64,000 nt of DNA from Candidatus Eiseniibacteriota bacterium (GTDB lineage Bacteria; Eisenbacteria; RBG-16-71-46), in the NCBI GenBank assembly GCA_016710095.1, contig JADJLL010000004.1, positions 62,001-126,000 of the forward strand, given 5' to 3'. Positions 1 to 9,013 of this stretch are shown in pieces; position 1 is the stretch's first letter; each line of letters opens with the position of its first letter. Below the pieces are notes generated by a model that was not told the DNA's origin, ran no database searches, and saw only the letters and a program-made list of their open reading frames with translations. The translations under genes were made by a program, and so were the position numbers.

Positions 1-551
1 TCTCGCGCCCCGGCGCCACGGACGACGACGTGCGCGAGGCCTGCCGCATCGCGCGCGTGGACGAGTTCGCCGACCGCTTCCCCGAAGGGCTCGACACGAT
101 CGTCGGCGAGCGCGGCGTGAAGCTCTCCGGCGGACAGCGCCAGCGCGTCTCCATCGCGCGCGCGCTGCTGGCCGATCCGCGCATCCTGATTCTCGACGAG
201 GCCACGTCGAGCCTCGACTCCGAGAGCGAGGCGATCATCCAGGCGGGCCTCTCGCACCTGATGAAGGGGCGCACGACGTTCGTGATCGCGCACCGGCTGT
301 CCACGATCCGCCGCGCCGACCAGATCCTCGTGGTCGAGGAAGGCCGCATCGTGGAGCGCGGCGATCACGCGGCGCTGTACGCCGCGAGCGGGCGTTATCG
401 CGACCTGTACGACCGCCAGCACGGACTCGAGCAGAACCTCTTCCTCGCGCCGGGCGAGGGCGACGACGTGCCCGAGGACGACGGACCGCGTGGCGGACGT
501 GGCGCTCGCGAACCCGGCATGCTCGACGCGATGCAGGGCGGCGCGCGGTAG
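1..551 (+). CDS. ABC exporter, ATP-binding domain (C-terminal part)
   Basis: Only the last 182 residues are in the window; the frame is open from base 3 and the gene starts upstream, so an internal GTG at 30 is not the start. Visible are the ABC signature LSGGQRQR, Walker B ILILDEATS followed by the D-loop SLD, and the H-loop in IAHRLST. The IVERGDHAAL ending is typical of type-I exporters (MsbA/ABCB-like) with fused membrane and ATPase domains. The protein would hydrolyse ATP to drive export across the inner membrane; substrate unknown. An acidic/Gly tail of about 40 residues follows the domain. The gene converges on the Tim44-like gene with a strong hairpin between them. Family is secure, substrate is not. 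Confidence 0.93.
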   Translation, partial: SRPGATDDDVREACRIARVDEFADRFPEGLDTIVGERGVKLSGGQRQRVSIARALLADPRILILDEATSSLDSESEAIIQAGLSHLMKGRTTFVIAHRLSTIRRADQILVVEEGRIVERGDHAALYAASGRYRDLYDRQHGLEQNLFLAPGEGDDVPEDDGPRGGRGAREPGMLDAMQGGAR

Positions 552-575
552 CCCGCCCGCGTGCGTGGGAACGAA

Positions 576-605
576 GAGAGGCCCGGTCTCGCGACCGGGC
601 CTCTC
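576..605. terminator. Hairpin between convergent genes
   Basis: A perfect 13-bp stem (GAGAGGCCCGGTC with its complement) closes a TCGC loop, 25 nt after the ABC exporter stop and about 30 nt after the Tim44-like gene stop on the other strand. It can serve both strands. The flanking bases are only mildly U-rich. Confidence 0.75.
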
Positions 606-636
606 GTGTTTCGTACTCCGGGCGGAACGGTCCCGG

Positions 637-2172
637 TCAGGCCTGCCGGCGTGGCGTCAGGTACTCGGCCGCCGAGAGGAACGCCGTGACGATCCACTCG
701 TGCTTCGTCGAGTTGAGCGGCATCGAGCAGTAGGGACACGCGAGATCGAGCGAGTCGCTCACCTGCCCGCCGCACGCGGAACACTGGTGCTGGTAGAGCG
801 CGCCCTTCGGCGGAACGCCGGCGGCGTCTCGCTCGAGCACGAGCACCCAGTCCTGCCGCCGCGGCTCGGCATCGAGCCGGTGGAGCGAGCCCGGACCGTG
901 CAGCTCCACGCGCTGCGCCGTCACCGCGATGCCCACCGTCACGCGGTGCCGCGGCCCCGACGCGTCGGCCCGAATGAGCACCGCCTCGTTCGTGTAGATG
1001 CGGTCGAACACCACGTGCCGCTCACCGATGAGCTCCTTCACCTGCGCGAACGCCGCGTCGTCCACGAAGCGGCGCACGAGCGCGGGCTCGCGCGTCGCGA
1101 TCGCGGTCATGACCTGCATGAAGCCGTTGCTCGCCTTGTCCTCGGCCAGCTGCGTCGAGAAGTCCGGCGCGGCCTGGCGCAACTGCGCGACCGACGCTTC
1201 GAGGCCGGGTGTCACGAGCCGCTCGATCGCGCCGCGCGTCTCGTAGTCCGCCTGCTGCGTGATCTCGGCGAGCACCCAGTCGAACTCACCGCTGTTGACG
1301 AGCGCGTGGCAGTACTTGCAGTGACAGACCTCGCCCATGTCGTTCGGCAGCGGCGCCGCGCACGAGGGACAGGTCTGCGCTTCGTACACGTCGCCCTTGG
1401 CGCCGGAGGCCCCGCGCTTGCGGAGGAAGCTCCAGTACTCGGTGAACTCGCCGTCGCCCGCTTCGTCGAGCGAGTGGTCCAGCTCGCACACGAACGCGTC
1501 GTGCATGCGTGCGGTGATCGCGACGTCGAGCACTTCGTACGCGCCGTCGACCCGCGCCGCGGCCGGCTGGATCGCGAGGATCACGATCCGGCTGAGCTCG
1601 TTGCGCTGGCGGAGCAGCTGCATCATGCGGAACTGCGTCGCGAAGCGCTGGTACGTGCCGTCGGAAAGAAACGCGCGGGCGAGCGACAGGTTCTGCGCCG
1701 ACCATGCGGACTGGATGCGGTTGAAGCTGACCGCGACCTTGCGCTGGAACGCGGCGGGATCGAAGTCGGGGTTCGCCTTCCGGAACGCGGCGATGCTCGA
1801 CGGATCCATCGCGGATTCGTCCGGGCCGGTCGCCTCGCCGTCGTCGACCACGGACGTGGCGCGCGTGCGCTGCTGCTGGCTGTTGACGATCAGCACGATG
1901 GCGATGATCAGGAAGAACAGCAGCAGCGCGCCGGGGCTGAACTCTCCGCCGCCGCCACCGCCGCCGCCGTAGCTGCCACCACCGGAGTAGCCGCCGCCGC
2001 CCGAGAAGCCACCGCCACCGCCACCACCGCCACCGCCGCCACCACCTCCACCGCCACCACCCGCGCCTCCGGCGCGCGCGTGCGCGAGCGCGGCGAACGT
2101 CACGAGCATCCATGCGACTGCGAGCGCCCGGAACACGAGCGCTCGCAGTGCGTGCTTCTTCACGTCACGCAT
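637..2172 (-). CDS. Gly-rich membrane protein with Tim44-like domains and two zinc ribbons
   Basis: 511 residues. Order: N-terminal hydrophobic segment (about 8-31), a Gly/Ser/Tyr-rich stretch (about 35-77) with an almost uninterrupted Gly run, one transmembrane helix (about 79-98), a Tim44-like region (FRKANPDFD...), a Cys4 zinc ribbon (CPSC...CHCKYC, about 267-287), a second Tim44-like stretch and a C-terminal Cys4 ribbon (CSAC...CPYC, about 464-482). Start: ATG at 2172 lies 8 nt after GGAG; the GTG six bases upstream overlaps the SPFH stop but is too close to that GGAG. It follows the SPFH gene directly and is probably translationally coupled. Bacterial SPFH plus zinc-ribbon/Tim44-like pairs are known in genomes but poorly characterised; a membrane-stress role is a guess. 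Confidence 0.82.
   Translation of the reverse strand: MRDVKKHALRALVFRALAVAWMLVTFAALAHARAGGAGGGGGGGGGGGGGGGGGGFSGGGGYSGGGSYGGGGGGGGEFSPGALLLFFLIIAIVLIVNSQQQRTRATSVVDDGEATGPDESAMDPSSIAAFRKANPDFDPAAFQRKVAVSFNRIQSAWSAQNLSLARAFLSDGTYQRFATQFRMMQLLRQRNELSRIVILAIQPAAARVDGAYEVLDVAITARMHDAFVCELDHSLDEAGDGEFTEYWSFLRKRGASGAKGDVYEAQTCPSCAAPLPNDMGEVCHCKYCHALVNSGEFDWVLAEITQQADYETRGAIERLVTPGLEASVAQLRQAAPDFSTQLAEDKASNGFMQVMTAIATREPALVRRFVDDAAFAQVKELIGERHVVFDRIYTNEAVLIRADASGPRHRVTVGIAVTAQRVELHGPGSLHRLDAEPRRQDWVLVLERDAAGVPPKGALYQHQCSACGGQVSDSLDLACPYCSMPLNSTKHEWIVTAFLSAAEYLTPRRQA
1945..2070. repeat. CCN/GGN low-complexity tract
   Basis: Tandem near-repeats of CCGCCA/CCGCCG encode the poly-Gly linker of the Tim44-like protein on the minus strand. 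Such runs are prone to length change. Confidence 0.7.
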
Positions 2173-2174
2173 CG

Positions 2175-3179
2175 TCACATCTCCGCGAGGATGCGTTTCT
2201 TCTGCTCGTCGAAGTCGGCCTGGGTGATCAGGCCGCCGTCGAGCATCTTCTTGAGCGACGCGAGCCGCGTCGCGGGATCCTTCGCCGCGCCCGCGCCCTG
2301 CGCGCCCATCGCGCCGGCCATCATCTGCCCGAGGCCGAGCCCCGCGCCGATGCCGACGCCCGCGCCGACCGCACCGCCACCTTCGTTCTTCGCGGCGTCA
2401 CGGAGCGCGGCGAGCTGCTGCATCTTCTCGAAGTCGAGTCCCGCCGCCGCGGCCGCCTGCGCTTCGGCGGACATGTCCGCGATGCGGCCGATGCGGCGCG
2501 TCGTGTCGTCGTCGAAGCTCGTGCCCTCGATGCGGAAGTCCGCCATCTCGAAGCCGAGCGTGCGGAACTCCTGCGTGAGGCGTTCCTTCATGCCGGCCGA
2601 GATCTCTTCGCGGTTCGCGTCGATCTGGGCGTAGCTGTACTGCGAGGTCGCGAGGAAGTCGGCGAGCGGCTGCCCGATGCGCGAGCCCACGACCTGGCGG
2701 AACTCCTCGACCGGGTAGTCGTTCACGACGCCGACGACGTTCAGGAAGAACTCGCGCGGCTCCGCGATCCGGAAGCTGTAGTTGCCGAACGCGCGCAGCC
2801 CCACGGGGAACTTGTACTTGGGGTCCTCGTACTTGATCGGGCTCGCCGTTCCCCACTTCTCGTTCAGGAACTGGCGCGTCTGGAAGAAGTACAGGCCGAC
2901 CTTGTACTCGCTCTCGAACGACTGGAGGATCTTCGTGATCGTCGTCCAGAACGGGATGTTGTCGGTCTTCAGTTCGTACGTGCCCGGCTGGTCGAACACC
3001 GCTTCGACCTTGCCGCGGTACACGAACACGCAGCCCTGGCCGGGATTCACGATGAGCTTCGAGGCGTTCTTGATCTCGTCGCCGTTCTCGGACCACTTGT
3101 GAAAGAGCAGGCCCGCGTCGGGATTCGACCACTCGATGACCGAGCGCAGCTGGCTGCGCATGCTGCCGAACATGTTCAT
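2175..3179 (-). CDS. SPFH-domain protein with C-terminal SHOCT-like segment
   Basis: 334 residues. Residues about 10-235 match the SPFH/virion-core-like family (YdjI type): the pattern KLIVNPGQGCVFVYRGKVE near the start, then FFLNVVG and the helix with EISAGMKERLTQEFRTLGF. A Gly/Ala linker (about 255-300) leads to a SHOCT-like ending, SLKKMLDGGLITQADFDEQK. SPFH proteins form membrane-associated oligomers; the SHOCT module usually accompanies oligomeric partners. ATG at 3179 has GGAG six bases upstream; the frame extends 24 residues further up but those look non-coding. The next gene (Tim44-like, zinc ribbons) begins at its stop, so the two form an operon. Confidence 0.87.
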   Translation of the reverse strand: MNMFGSMRSQLRSVIEWSNPDAGLLFHKWSENGDEIKNASKLIVNPGQGCVFVYRGKVEAVFDQPGTYELKTDNIPFWTTITKILQSFESEYKVGLYFFQTRQFLNEKWGTASPIKYEDPKYKFPVGLRAFGNYSFRIAEPREFFLNVVGVVNDYPVEEFRQVVGSRIGQPLADFLATSQYSYAQIDANREEISAGMKERLTQEFRTLGFEMADFRIEGTSFDDDTTRRIGRIADMSAEAQAAAAAGLDFEKMQQLAALRDAAKNEGGGAVGAGVGIGAGLGLGQMMAGAMGAQGAGAAKDPATRLASLKKMLDGGLITQADFDEQKKRILAEM

Positions 3180-3293
3180 GCTTTCTCCGGGTGGGAGTGA
3201 CGGCTTCGCCGGCCGGGCGGCTGGGTCGCCGCCAGTATAGGCCGCGCTCATTACGGAAAGCGTGTCCGGCGCGTTGCGGCGGCTCCCGAAATC

Positions 3294-3326
3294 GCGAAAG
3301 GCCCGGTCATTCGACCGGGCCTTCGC
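3294..3326 (-). terminator. Hairpin after the DUF5916 gene
   Basis: GGCCCGGTC pairs with GACCGGGCC around an ATTC loop, extended by GCGAA/TTCGC. It lies about 55 nt past the stop of the minus-strand DUF5916 gene and before the SPFH gene, so it separates the two units. Confidence 0.7.
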
Positions 3327-3379
3327 CGTTCCGTGGCGCTCCCCAGCTCACACGGAACGTCCTGCACATCGGGTTTCCG

Positions 3380-5953
3380 TCACATCGTGAAGTGGTGGGC
3401 CACCTTCACGAGGATGGTGTTCGCGGCGTCGGCGTGGCCGAGCGAGGCGAGCGAGGCGTTCAGGTGGAACCGGCCGTCGTCCGTCACGTCCTCGCGCTGC
3501 TGCGTCCAGACGAGGAAGAAGGTGGAGCCGGGCAGGTACTCCCACCGGAGCACCGCGTTGCCGCGGACGCTGCGGTAGTTGAAGTCCTCGGAGCCGTCCG
3601 TGCCCATCGAGACGAACTCGTAGCTCGCCGGCCGCGCGAGGTACTTGAGTCCCGAGTAGTCGCCCGAGGTGATGAACGGCTGGGCGTAGAGCTGGACCGA
3701 CAGCGCCGGCGTGATCGAGTAGTCCATGCGCAGGCTCGCCTGCAGGATGCTCTGGTCGAGCTGCGCGAACACGTAGCGCGTGCCGTACGTCGCGCTCGCG
3801 CCCGCGTCGGCGTACTGCGTGAGGTACTGCGCGTCGGTGCGGCCGCGATACCAGCTCGGGTTGAACTCGAACGCGAGGTTCGAAACCGGCTTCCAGCGGA
3901 CTCCCGGGCTGACCGAGAACTCGTAGCCGCCGTCCTCGCTGCTGCTCGGGTTCACGTCCACGTACCAGAAGCGCTTCGCCTTGCTGTTCGAGTCGAAGTG
4001 CAGGTTCGTGCTCCAGCCCGACGTGTTGCGCATGATCGGGCCACCACGCGTCGCGCGCGTGTTCACCGTGGCCGGGAACAGGAAGAGCGTCGCCTCCCAG
4101 CTGTTGTGGTTGCGCTGCTCGAGGTTGTAGCCCGCGTAGAGCATCTTCGTGGTCGGATTGCCTTCGGTGTCGAACGTCGCGGCGAGCGCGCCGATCACGT
4201 GCTGGTACTGCCGCCAACCGCGCGGCTTGTTCCACTGGTAGCCCGAGCCGATGTGGCCGTTGATCACGTCGCCGCGCGAGGTGAAGCCCATGTCGTTCGT
4301 GTCGAACCCGGGCGACATCCAGCCGAGCGCCGAGTTGAGCATCCACGGGCCGTTCTGCCGGTTGAGCCACACCCGCGCGCCCTCGCCGGTGAGGCTCGTC
4401 GCGTTCGTATCCACCTCGACGTGCCCGGCGTCGGGGCGCTGGTAGTAGTGCGCGCTGCTGCGCTGCAGCGCGGTGATGCGGTCCTTGGAGCCCGTCACCT
4501 GCGTCGCCGCGGCCCAGCCCGAAATCACCCAGTTCTTCTTCCCGTCGAGGAACGTCCAGCCGTCCACCGCCGTGACGACGCCGGACTTGTTCACGAAGCG
4601 CTCGAGGTCCTGGGCGTCCGAGAACGAGCGGATCGCGGTGGTGTTCATGACCCCGAGTCCCTGACGGCCCTTGTTGAACGAGTGCATGCCGCGCAGCACG
4701 CCGTAGTACGTCATCGGTTCGACCGCGACGTCCTGCGTGCGGCCGGCCGAATCCGTCACGGTGCCCGTTTCGCGCGCGGTGACCGCGTGCACCATGCCGA
4801 AGTCCCAGCCGGGCACGATCTGCCCGGTGACCTTCGCGGCGCCGAGAATGCTCGTGCCGAGCGGCGAGGTGCCCGGATCGGCGAGGAAGCCGGCCTGCGG
4901 CGACCGGCCGATGCGGCGCGTGTAGAGGAACGTCGGCTCCGGCCAGTTGAAGCCCCAGTAGTCGTTCGCGCCGTTGTTGCCGCAGCGGAACACCGAGAAG
5001 CCCTCGGTGAAGAACGGGCGCTTCTCGCCGAAGTAGGTCTCGACGTCGGAGAGATTCACCACGGCGGGGTCGATTTCGACCTGGCCGAAGTCGGGGTTGA
5101 TCGTGGCGTTGAGCGAGAGCCGCGGTCCGAGCGTCGTGCGCAGGTCCGCGCCGCCGGCATTCGTGAAGTCGGACTCACCCTTGAAGAAGTCGCCCTTCGA
5201 CGTGACGTACGGCGTGATCTCGTACGCGCGCCGGGGCTTCACACCGTCGAGCCCGTGCAGTTCGGGGAAGCGCGACACGAACCCGCTCTGTCCGCGCCGC
5301 GGGAACGCGAGCAGGTCCTCCTCGGACGAGCGGTTCACGAAACGCTTGAAGTTGACGCCCCACACCATCGGATCGGCGTTCGCGAAGCGCATCTGCGAGA
5401 ACGGAATGCGCATCTCCGCGACCCAGCCCTGCTCGTCGCGCGCGACGCGGCCGTTCCAGACGCCGTCCCACGAATCGTCGTCCCAGCCGTCGTTCAGGAA
5501 CACGCCGTCGAGCTGCGTGCCGGCCGCCGAGAGCCCGAAGTAGTAGCCGGTGCGCTTGTCGTGGAACGGATCGAGGAACACGAAGAAGACGTCCGAGGAC
5601 ACGTCGCCGTCGCGGCGCACGAGGCGCGCGACGATCGAGTCGGGCTGCGTGTCGTACATGCGGGCGCCCACGTAGAGGGCGTCGTCGTCGTACGCGACGC
5701 GCACTTCGGTCTTCTGGCGGGTGCTCGCGCCCTGGTCCGGCTCCTTCTGCTTGAAGTCCGAGAACGCCTCGGCCGTGTTCCACACCGGTTCGTCGAGACG
5801 GCCGTCGAGGAGGATCGGCTGCGCCGTACGCGTCGCGCGGACCGGCCCCGACGAGTACCCCGTCGTGTCCGCCGTCGCGGACGGCGTGGTGGGCTGCGCG
5901 GCCGCGGCGCCGGAGAGAGCGGCCGTGAGCAGCAGGGACAGAAGGAGTCGCAT
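3380..5953 (-). CDS. DUF5916 outer-membrane protein with CBM9-like domain
   Basis: 857 residues. Signal peptide MRLLLSLLLTAALSGAAAAQ, then a CBM9-like beta-sandwich (about 45-230; ILLDGRLDEPVWNTA, VAYDDDALYVGARMYD), then a long DUF5916 region rich in alternating aromatic/polar beta-strands ending in VKVAHHFTM, a C-terminal aromatic pattern typical of barrels. This architecture is common in FCB-type bacteria; the N-terminal domain may bind carbohydrate, but no activity is established. Start at 5953 has GGAG six bases upstream; the ORF extends eight residues further with no better ribosome site. Monocistronic, with a hairpin downstream. Confidence 0.88.
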   Translation of the reverse strand: MRLLLSLLLTAALSGAAAAQPTTPSATADTTGYSSGPVRATRTAQPILLDGRLDEPVWNTAEAFSDFKQKEPDQGASTRQKTEVRVAYDDDALYVGARMYDTQPDSIVARLVRRDGDVSSDVFFVFLDPFHDKRTGYYFGLSAAGTQLDGVFLNDGWDDDSWDGVWNGRVARDEQGWVAEMRIPFSQMRFANADPMVWGVNFKRFVNRSSEEDLLAFPRRGQSGFVSRFPELHGLDGVKPRRAYEITPYVTSKGDFFKGESDFTNAGGADLRTTLGPRLSLNATINPDFGQVEIDPAVVNLSDVETYFGEKRPFFTEGFSVFRCGNNGANDYWGFNWPEPTFLYTRRIGRSPQAGFLADPGTSPLGTSILGAAKVTGQIVPGWDFGMVHAVTARETGTVTDSAGRTQDVAVEPMTYYGVLRGMHSFNKGRQGLGVMNTTAIRSFSDAQDLERFVNKSGVVTAVDGWTFLDGKKNWVISGWAAATQVTGSKDRITALQRSSAHYYQRPDAGHVEVDTNATSLTGEGARVWLNRQNGPWMLNSALGWMSPGFDTNDMGFTSRGDVINGHIGSGYQWNKPRGWRQYQHVIGALAATFDTEGNPTTKMLYAGYNLEQRNHNSWEATLFLFPATVNTRATRGGPIMRNTSGWSTNLHFDSNSKAKRFWYVDVNPSSSEDGGYEFSVSPGVRWKPVSNLAFEFNPSWYRGRTDAQYLTQYADAGASATYGTRYVFAQLDQSILQASLRMDYSITPALSVQLYAQPFITSGDYSGLKYLARPASYEFVSMGTDGSEDFNYRSVRGNAVLRWEYLPGSTFFLVWTQQREDVTDDGRFHLNASLASLGHADAANTILVKVAHHFTM

Positions 5954-6165
5954 GGGTGGCTCCGGGGGCGATTGCACGAATGCTTGGACGGACGAGACCC
6001 GCTCGGGGTTGGAATGGCCGATGGGGGGCGGCGATGTCGCGCTCTACGGGCCGGAGCCCGGATGGGTTGCCGCGGAGCACCTTGGAGTGCGCGAAGGGCC
6101 CGGGAACATCACGGGCGGACGAACGCGGCGGCCGGCCGCACGAGCACTCCCGGAACGGGCGCGAA

Positions 6166-6191
6166 CGCCGGGCGTCGCGGGACGCCCGGCG
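6166..6191 (-). terminator. Hairpin after psuG
   Basis: CGCCGGGCGTC pairs perfectly with GACGCCCGGCG around a GCGG loop, a few bases past the psuG stop. No U-tract. Likely end of the btpA-PfkB-psuG transcript. Confidence 0.6.
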
Positions 6192-6198
6192 CGCCGAT

Positions 6199-7113
6199 TC
6201 AGTCGCGCGGAGAGAGCGCGACCGCCAGCCTGGCGGCCACGCGCGCGTTGTTGCGGAGCAGCGCGAGGTTCGCGCGCACGCTCTCGCCGCCGGTCACCTG
6301 GCGCATGCGGTCGAGCAGGAACGGCGTCACGGCGCGGCCCCGCACGCCCTCGGCGCGGGCGGCGGCGAGCGCTTCGCCGAGCGCGCGCGTGTACAGCTCG
6401 AGCGGCATCTGTTCGTCTTCCGGGATCGGATTCGCGATGAGGACGCCGGTGCCCATGCCGATCGCGAAGTGCGCCGCGACCGCCGCGGCCATCTCCTCGA
6501 TCGTCTCGAACGTGTGGTCCACGGGCAGGCCGCTCTCGCGGCGGTAGAACGCCGGGAACTCCTTCGTGCGGAAACCGAACACCGGCACGCCGAGCGTCTC
6601 GAGCGTCTCGACCGTGCGCGGCAGGTCGAGGATCGCCTTCGCGCCGGCGCAGACGACCGCGACGGGAATGCGCGACAGCGCGGTGAGGTCGGCGCTCACG
6701 TCGCCGGTCTCCTGCGACTCGCGATGCACGCCGCCGATGCCGCCGGTCGCGAACACCGGGATGCCGGCGTGGTGCGCGGCGAACATCGTGGCCGCGACGG
6801 TGGTCGAGCCGGGCTTGCCGGCCGCGAGCGTCGCCGCGAAGTTGCTGAGGTTGAGCTTGGTCACGTCCTTCGCGGCGGCGAGCGCTTCGAGTTCGGCGCG
6901 CGTGATGCCGACGTGGATCTTCGAACCCCAGACGCCGATCGTCGCGGGCACCGCGCCGCCCTGGCGGACGTCGTCCTCGAGCAGCAGCGCCGCCTCGACG
7001 CCCTGCGGATGCGGCAGGCCGTGCGTGACGACCGTGGTCTCGAGCGCGACGATGGCGCGGTTGCCCGCGAGCGCGCGATCCACGTCGTTGTTCAGTGCGA
7101 AACGTTCCTTCAC
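6199..7113 (-). CDS. psuG: Pseudouridine-5'-phosphate glycosidase
   Basis: 304 residues, the usual PsuG length. The enzyme reversibly splits pseudouridine 5'-phosphate into uracil and ribose 5-phosphate in the cytoplasm. Family patterns: ALETTVVTHGLPHPQGVEAA, VPATIGVWGSKIHVG, the Asn-rich LNLSNFAATLAAG, FATGGIGGVHRE and ILDLPRTVETLETLGVPVFG. GTG at 7113 has AGGAG eight bases upstream and overlaps the TGA of the kinase gene by four bases, so translation is coupled. Third gene of btpA-like - PfkB kinase - psuG, which reads as a pseudouridine salvage/catabolism operon. Confidence 0.95.
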   Translation of the reverse strand: MKERFALNNDVDRALAGNRAIVALETTVVTHGLPHPQGVEAALLLEDDVRQGGAVPATIGVWGSKIHVGITRAELEALAAAKDVTKLNLSNFAATLAAGKPGSTTVAATMFAAHHAGIPVFATGGIGGVHRESQETGDVSADLTALSRIPVAVVCAGAKAILDLPRTVETLETLGVPVFGFRTKEFPAFYRRESGLPVDHTFETIEEMAAAVAAHFAIGMGTGVLIANPIPEDEQMPLELYTRALGEALAAARAEGVRGRAVTPFLLDRMRQVTGGESVRANLALLRNNARVAARLAVALSPRD

Positions 7114-8027
7114 GACGAAATCTCCTGTGGGTACCACGTGTGCAGACGGGCCTCGGCGTCGGCCCGAGTCGCCGCGAAGAGCGCCTCGGGTCCCCAGGCC
7201 TGGATCGCGAAGCTCGCCGTGACGACGGCGCGCTGCAGGCACTGCTCGACGGGCAGGCCCGCGAGGTGCGCGGTGAGGAAGCCGGCCGCGAAGCCGTCCC
7301 CCGCGCCGGTCGGATCGGTCATCGCTTCGGTGCGCGCTTCCCACTCGTGGAAGCGGCCGGTGTGCGCGTCGTACAGCAGTCCGCCCGCCGCGCCGCGCTT
7401 GGCGAACACGAAGCGCAGCCGCCCGCACACGAGGCGCTTGAGCGCGCCGCGCGGATCGTCGGCCGCGCCGTCGAGCCGCAGTTCGTCTTCGCTGGGAAAG
7501 AACGCGTCGGCGTGTTCGAGCACGTCGCGCCAGCGTTCGAGCGAGGACTCGGTCACGAGTTCGTGCGGATCCACCGACACGAACGCGCGCTCGTTCCCGA
7601 GCGCCTTCACGACGCGCTCCTGCAGCGCGATCGGCATCGGCGCGAGATGGAACGCGCGCGCGTTGCGCCAGGTTTCGGGCACGTCGTCCGCCTCGGGCGA
7701 GACTTCCTCGTGCGTCGGGCATGCGAGCCGGTGCACGACTCGACGCACGCGCCCTTCGTAGAGCAGCCACGTGCGCACGCCGTTGCGGCCGAGGCGGCGC
7801 ACGCCGTCCAGCAGCACGCCGCGCTGCTCGAGGCGCTCGAGCGCTTCGACCGGGTAGTCGTCGCCGAGCAGGCTCACGCAGCCGACGCGCGTGCCCCACA
7901 ACGCGGCCGCGACCGACGAGTGCAGGATCGCGCCGCCCGGCTGCGCCATGCGCGTGGAGCCGTCGGGAAAGACGATGTCGTCCACGAGCAGGTTGCCGAG
8001 CAGCACGAGTTCCGGCGCGGCGGTCAC
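7110..8027 (-). CDS. PfkB-family sugar/nucleoside kinase (probable pseudouridine kinase)
   Basis: 305 residues. PfkB signature 2 is visible as MTDPTGAGDGFAAGFLTA (about 250-267), with the anion hole and catalytic Asp in GAGDGF; the N-terminal Gly-rich part has LGNLLVDDIVF and QPGGAILHSSVAAALWG. PfkB kinases phosphorylate sugars and nucleosides; beside psuG the obvious substrate is pseudouridine (PsuK role), inferred from context only. GTG at 8027 overlaps the upstream stop (GTGA), and its own stop overlaps the psuG GTG. Other PfkB substrates are possible. Confidence 0.88.
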   Translation of the reverse strand: MTAAPELVLLGNLLVDDIVFPDGSTRMAQPGGAILHSSVAAALWGTRVGCVSLLGDDYPVEALERLEQRGVLLDGVRRLGRNGVRTWLLYEGRVRRVVHRLACPTHEEVSPEADDVPETWRNARAFHLAPMPIALQERVVKALGNERAFVSVDPHELVTESSLERWRDVLEHADAFFPSEDELRLDGAADDPRGALKRLVCGRLRFVFAKRGAAGGLLYDAHTGRFHEWEARTEAMTDPTGAGDGFAAGFLTAHLAGLPVEQCLQRAVVTASFAIQAWGPEALFAATRADAEARLHTWYPQEISS

Positions 8028-8839
8028 TTTCCGAGCGCCCGGAACGCTTCCGCGTTCGCGCGCACCGCGGCGGGGTCGAGTGCGTTCGACCAGAGTCCGC
8101 CCTGCTTCACCGACGAGCCGACGATGAAGCCGTGCGCGCGCGCGAAGCGCGCGTAGTTGTCGGGCGCGAGGCCCGAGCCGACGAACACGGGCAGCTTCAC
8201 GGCCGCCGCGACCTCGTCCACGTCGGAAGCCTTCGCCGGTTCGCCCGTGGCGGTGCCCGTCACGATGACGCCGTCGGCGAGGAAGAACTCGGCGGCCTTC
8301 GCGGTCTCGGCCAGCGAGACGTCCGCGGTGATCGCGTGCGCCGAGTGCTTCTTCTTGATGTCGACGAAGACGCGGACGTGATCCGCGTTCATCGCCCGCC
8401 GGTAGCGCAGCAGGTCGCCGGCGCAGGATTCCATGATCCCTTCGTCGGCGACGTGCGCGAACACGAACCCTTCGGCGCGCACGAACGCGGCGCCGCTCGC
8501 GATCGCGACGGCGATCGCCTCGCGGTTCGCGCCCGCGAGCACCTGCACGCCGAGCGGCAACTGCACTTCGCGCCGGATCTCGCGCGCGACCGCGGTCATC
8601 GCCGCGGCGATCTCGGGTCCGACGCCGCCCTTCACGTACGGACGGTCGTGCATGTTCTCGATCATGAGCGCGGTGTAGCCGGCGTCGCGATAGACGCGCG
8701 CTTCGGTGACCGCGGCATGGACGAGCGCGTCCACGCTCTCTCGCGCGGCCGGCGTGCCGGGCAGCGCACCCACGTGGATCATGCCGATGAGCGCGCGGGG
8801 CGCGCCGAACGTCTCGAGGAAGGCGGCGGGAGTGGTCAT
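8024..8839 (-). CDS. BtpA/SgcQ-family TIM-barrel protein
   Basis: 271 residues. Matches the BtpA family: GMIHVGALPGTP, ALMIENMHDRPY, LPLGVQVLAGANREA, FVRAEGFVFAHVADEGIM, VFVDIKKKHSAHAITADVS and VIVTGTATGEPA. BtpA was named for photosystem I biogenesis in cyanobacteria, but non-photosynthetic members often sit beside nucleoside or sugar catabolism genes, as here, and are predicted TIM-barrel enzymes of unknown reaction. First gene of the psuG operon. ATG at 8839 opens the conserved part; no strong ribosome site precedes it, so initiation may be weak or leaderless. A role in handling pseudouridine-derived ribose phosphate is inference. Confidence 0.88.
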   Translation of the reverse strand: MTTPAAFLETFGAPRALIGMIHVGALPGTPAARESVDALVHAAVTEARVYRDAGYTALMIENMHDRPYVKGGVGPEIAAAMTAVAREIRREVQLPLGVQVLAGANREAIAVAIASGAAFVRAEGFVFAHVADEGIMESCAGDLLRYRRAMNADHVRVFVDIKKKHSAHAITADVSLAETAKAAEFFLADGVIVTGTATGEPAKASDVDEVAAAVKLPVFVGSGLAPDNYARFARAHGFIVGSSVKQGGLWSNALDPAAVRANAEAFRALGK

Positions 8840-9013
8840 GCCCGCACAGTAACGCGGCCCGCGCGGCGGCGCACGGCGGCGGCCATGGGGCTTCGGGGCG
8901 GTCCGCGGCCCGGTCCGCGGGTTTGCCGCGCTCGTCGCGCGGCGCTGTCGGGCGCCCCCGGGCGCGCGGCATGCTGGGCGCTCCCGTCGCCACCCCACGA
9001 GGAGCACTCCACG

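Noticed and set aside
490..2634. Long plus-strand ORF across the Tim44-like and SPFH genes
   Set aside because: Shadow ORF: Arg/His/Val-rich with no ribosome site, opposite two well-supported genes.
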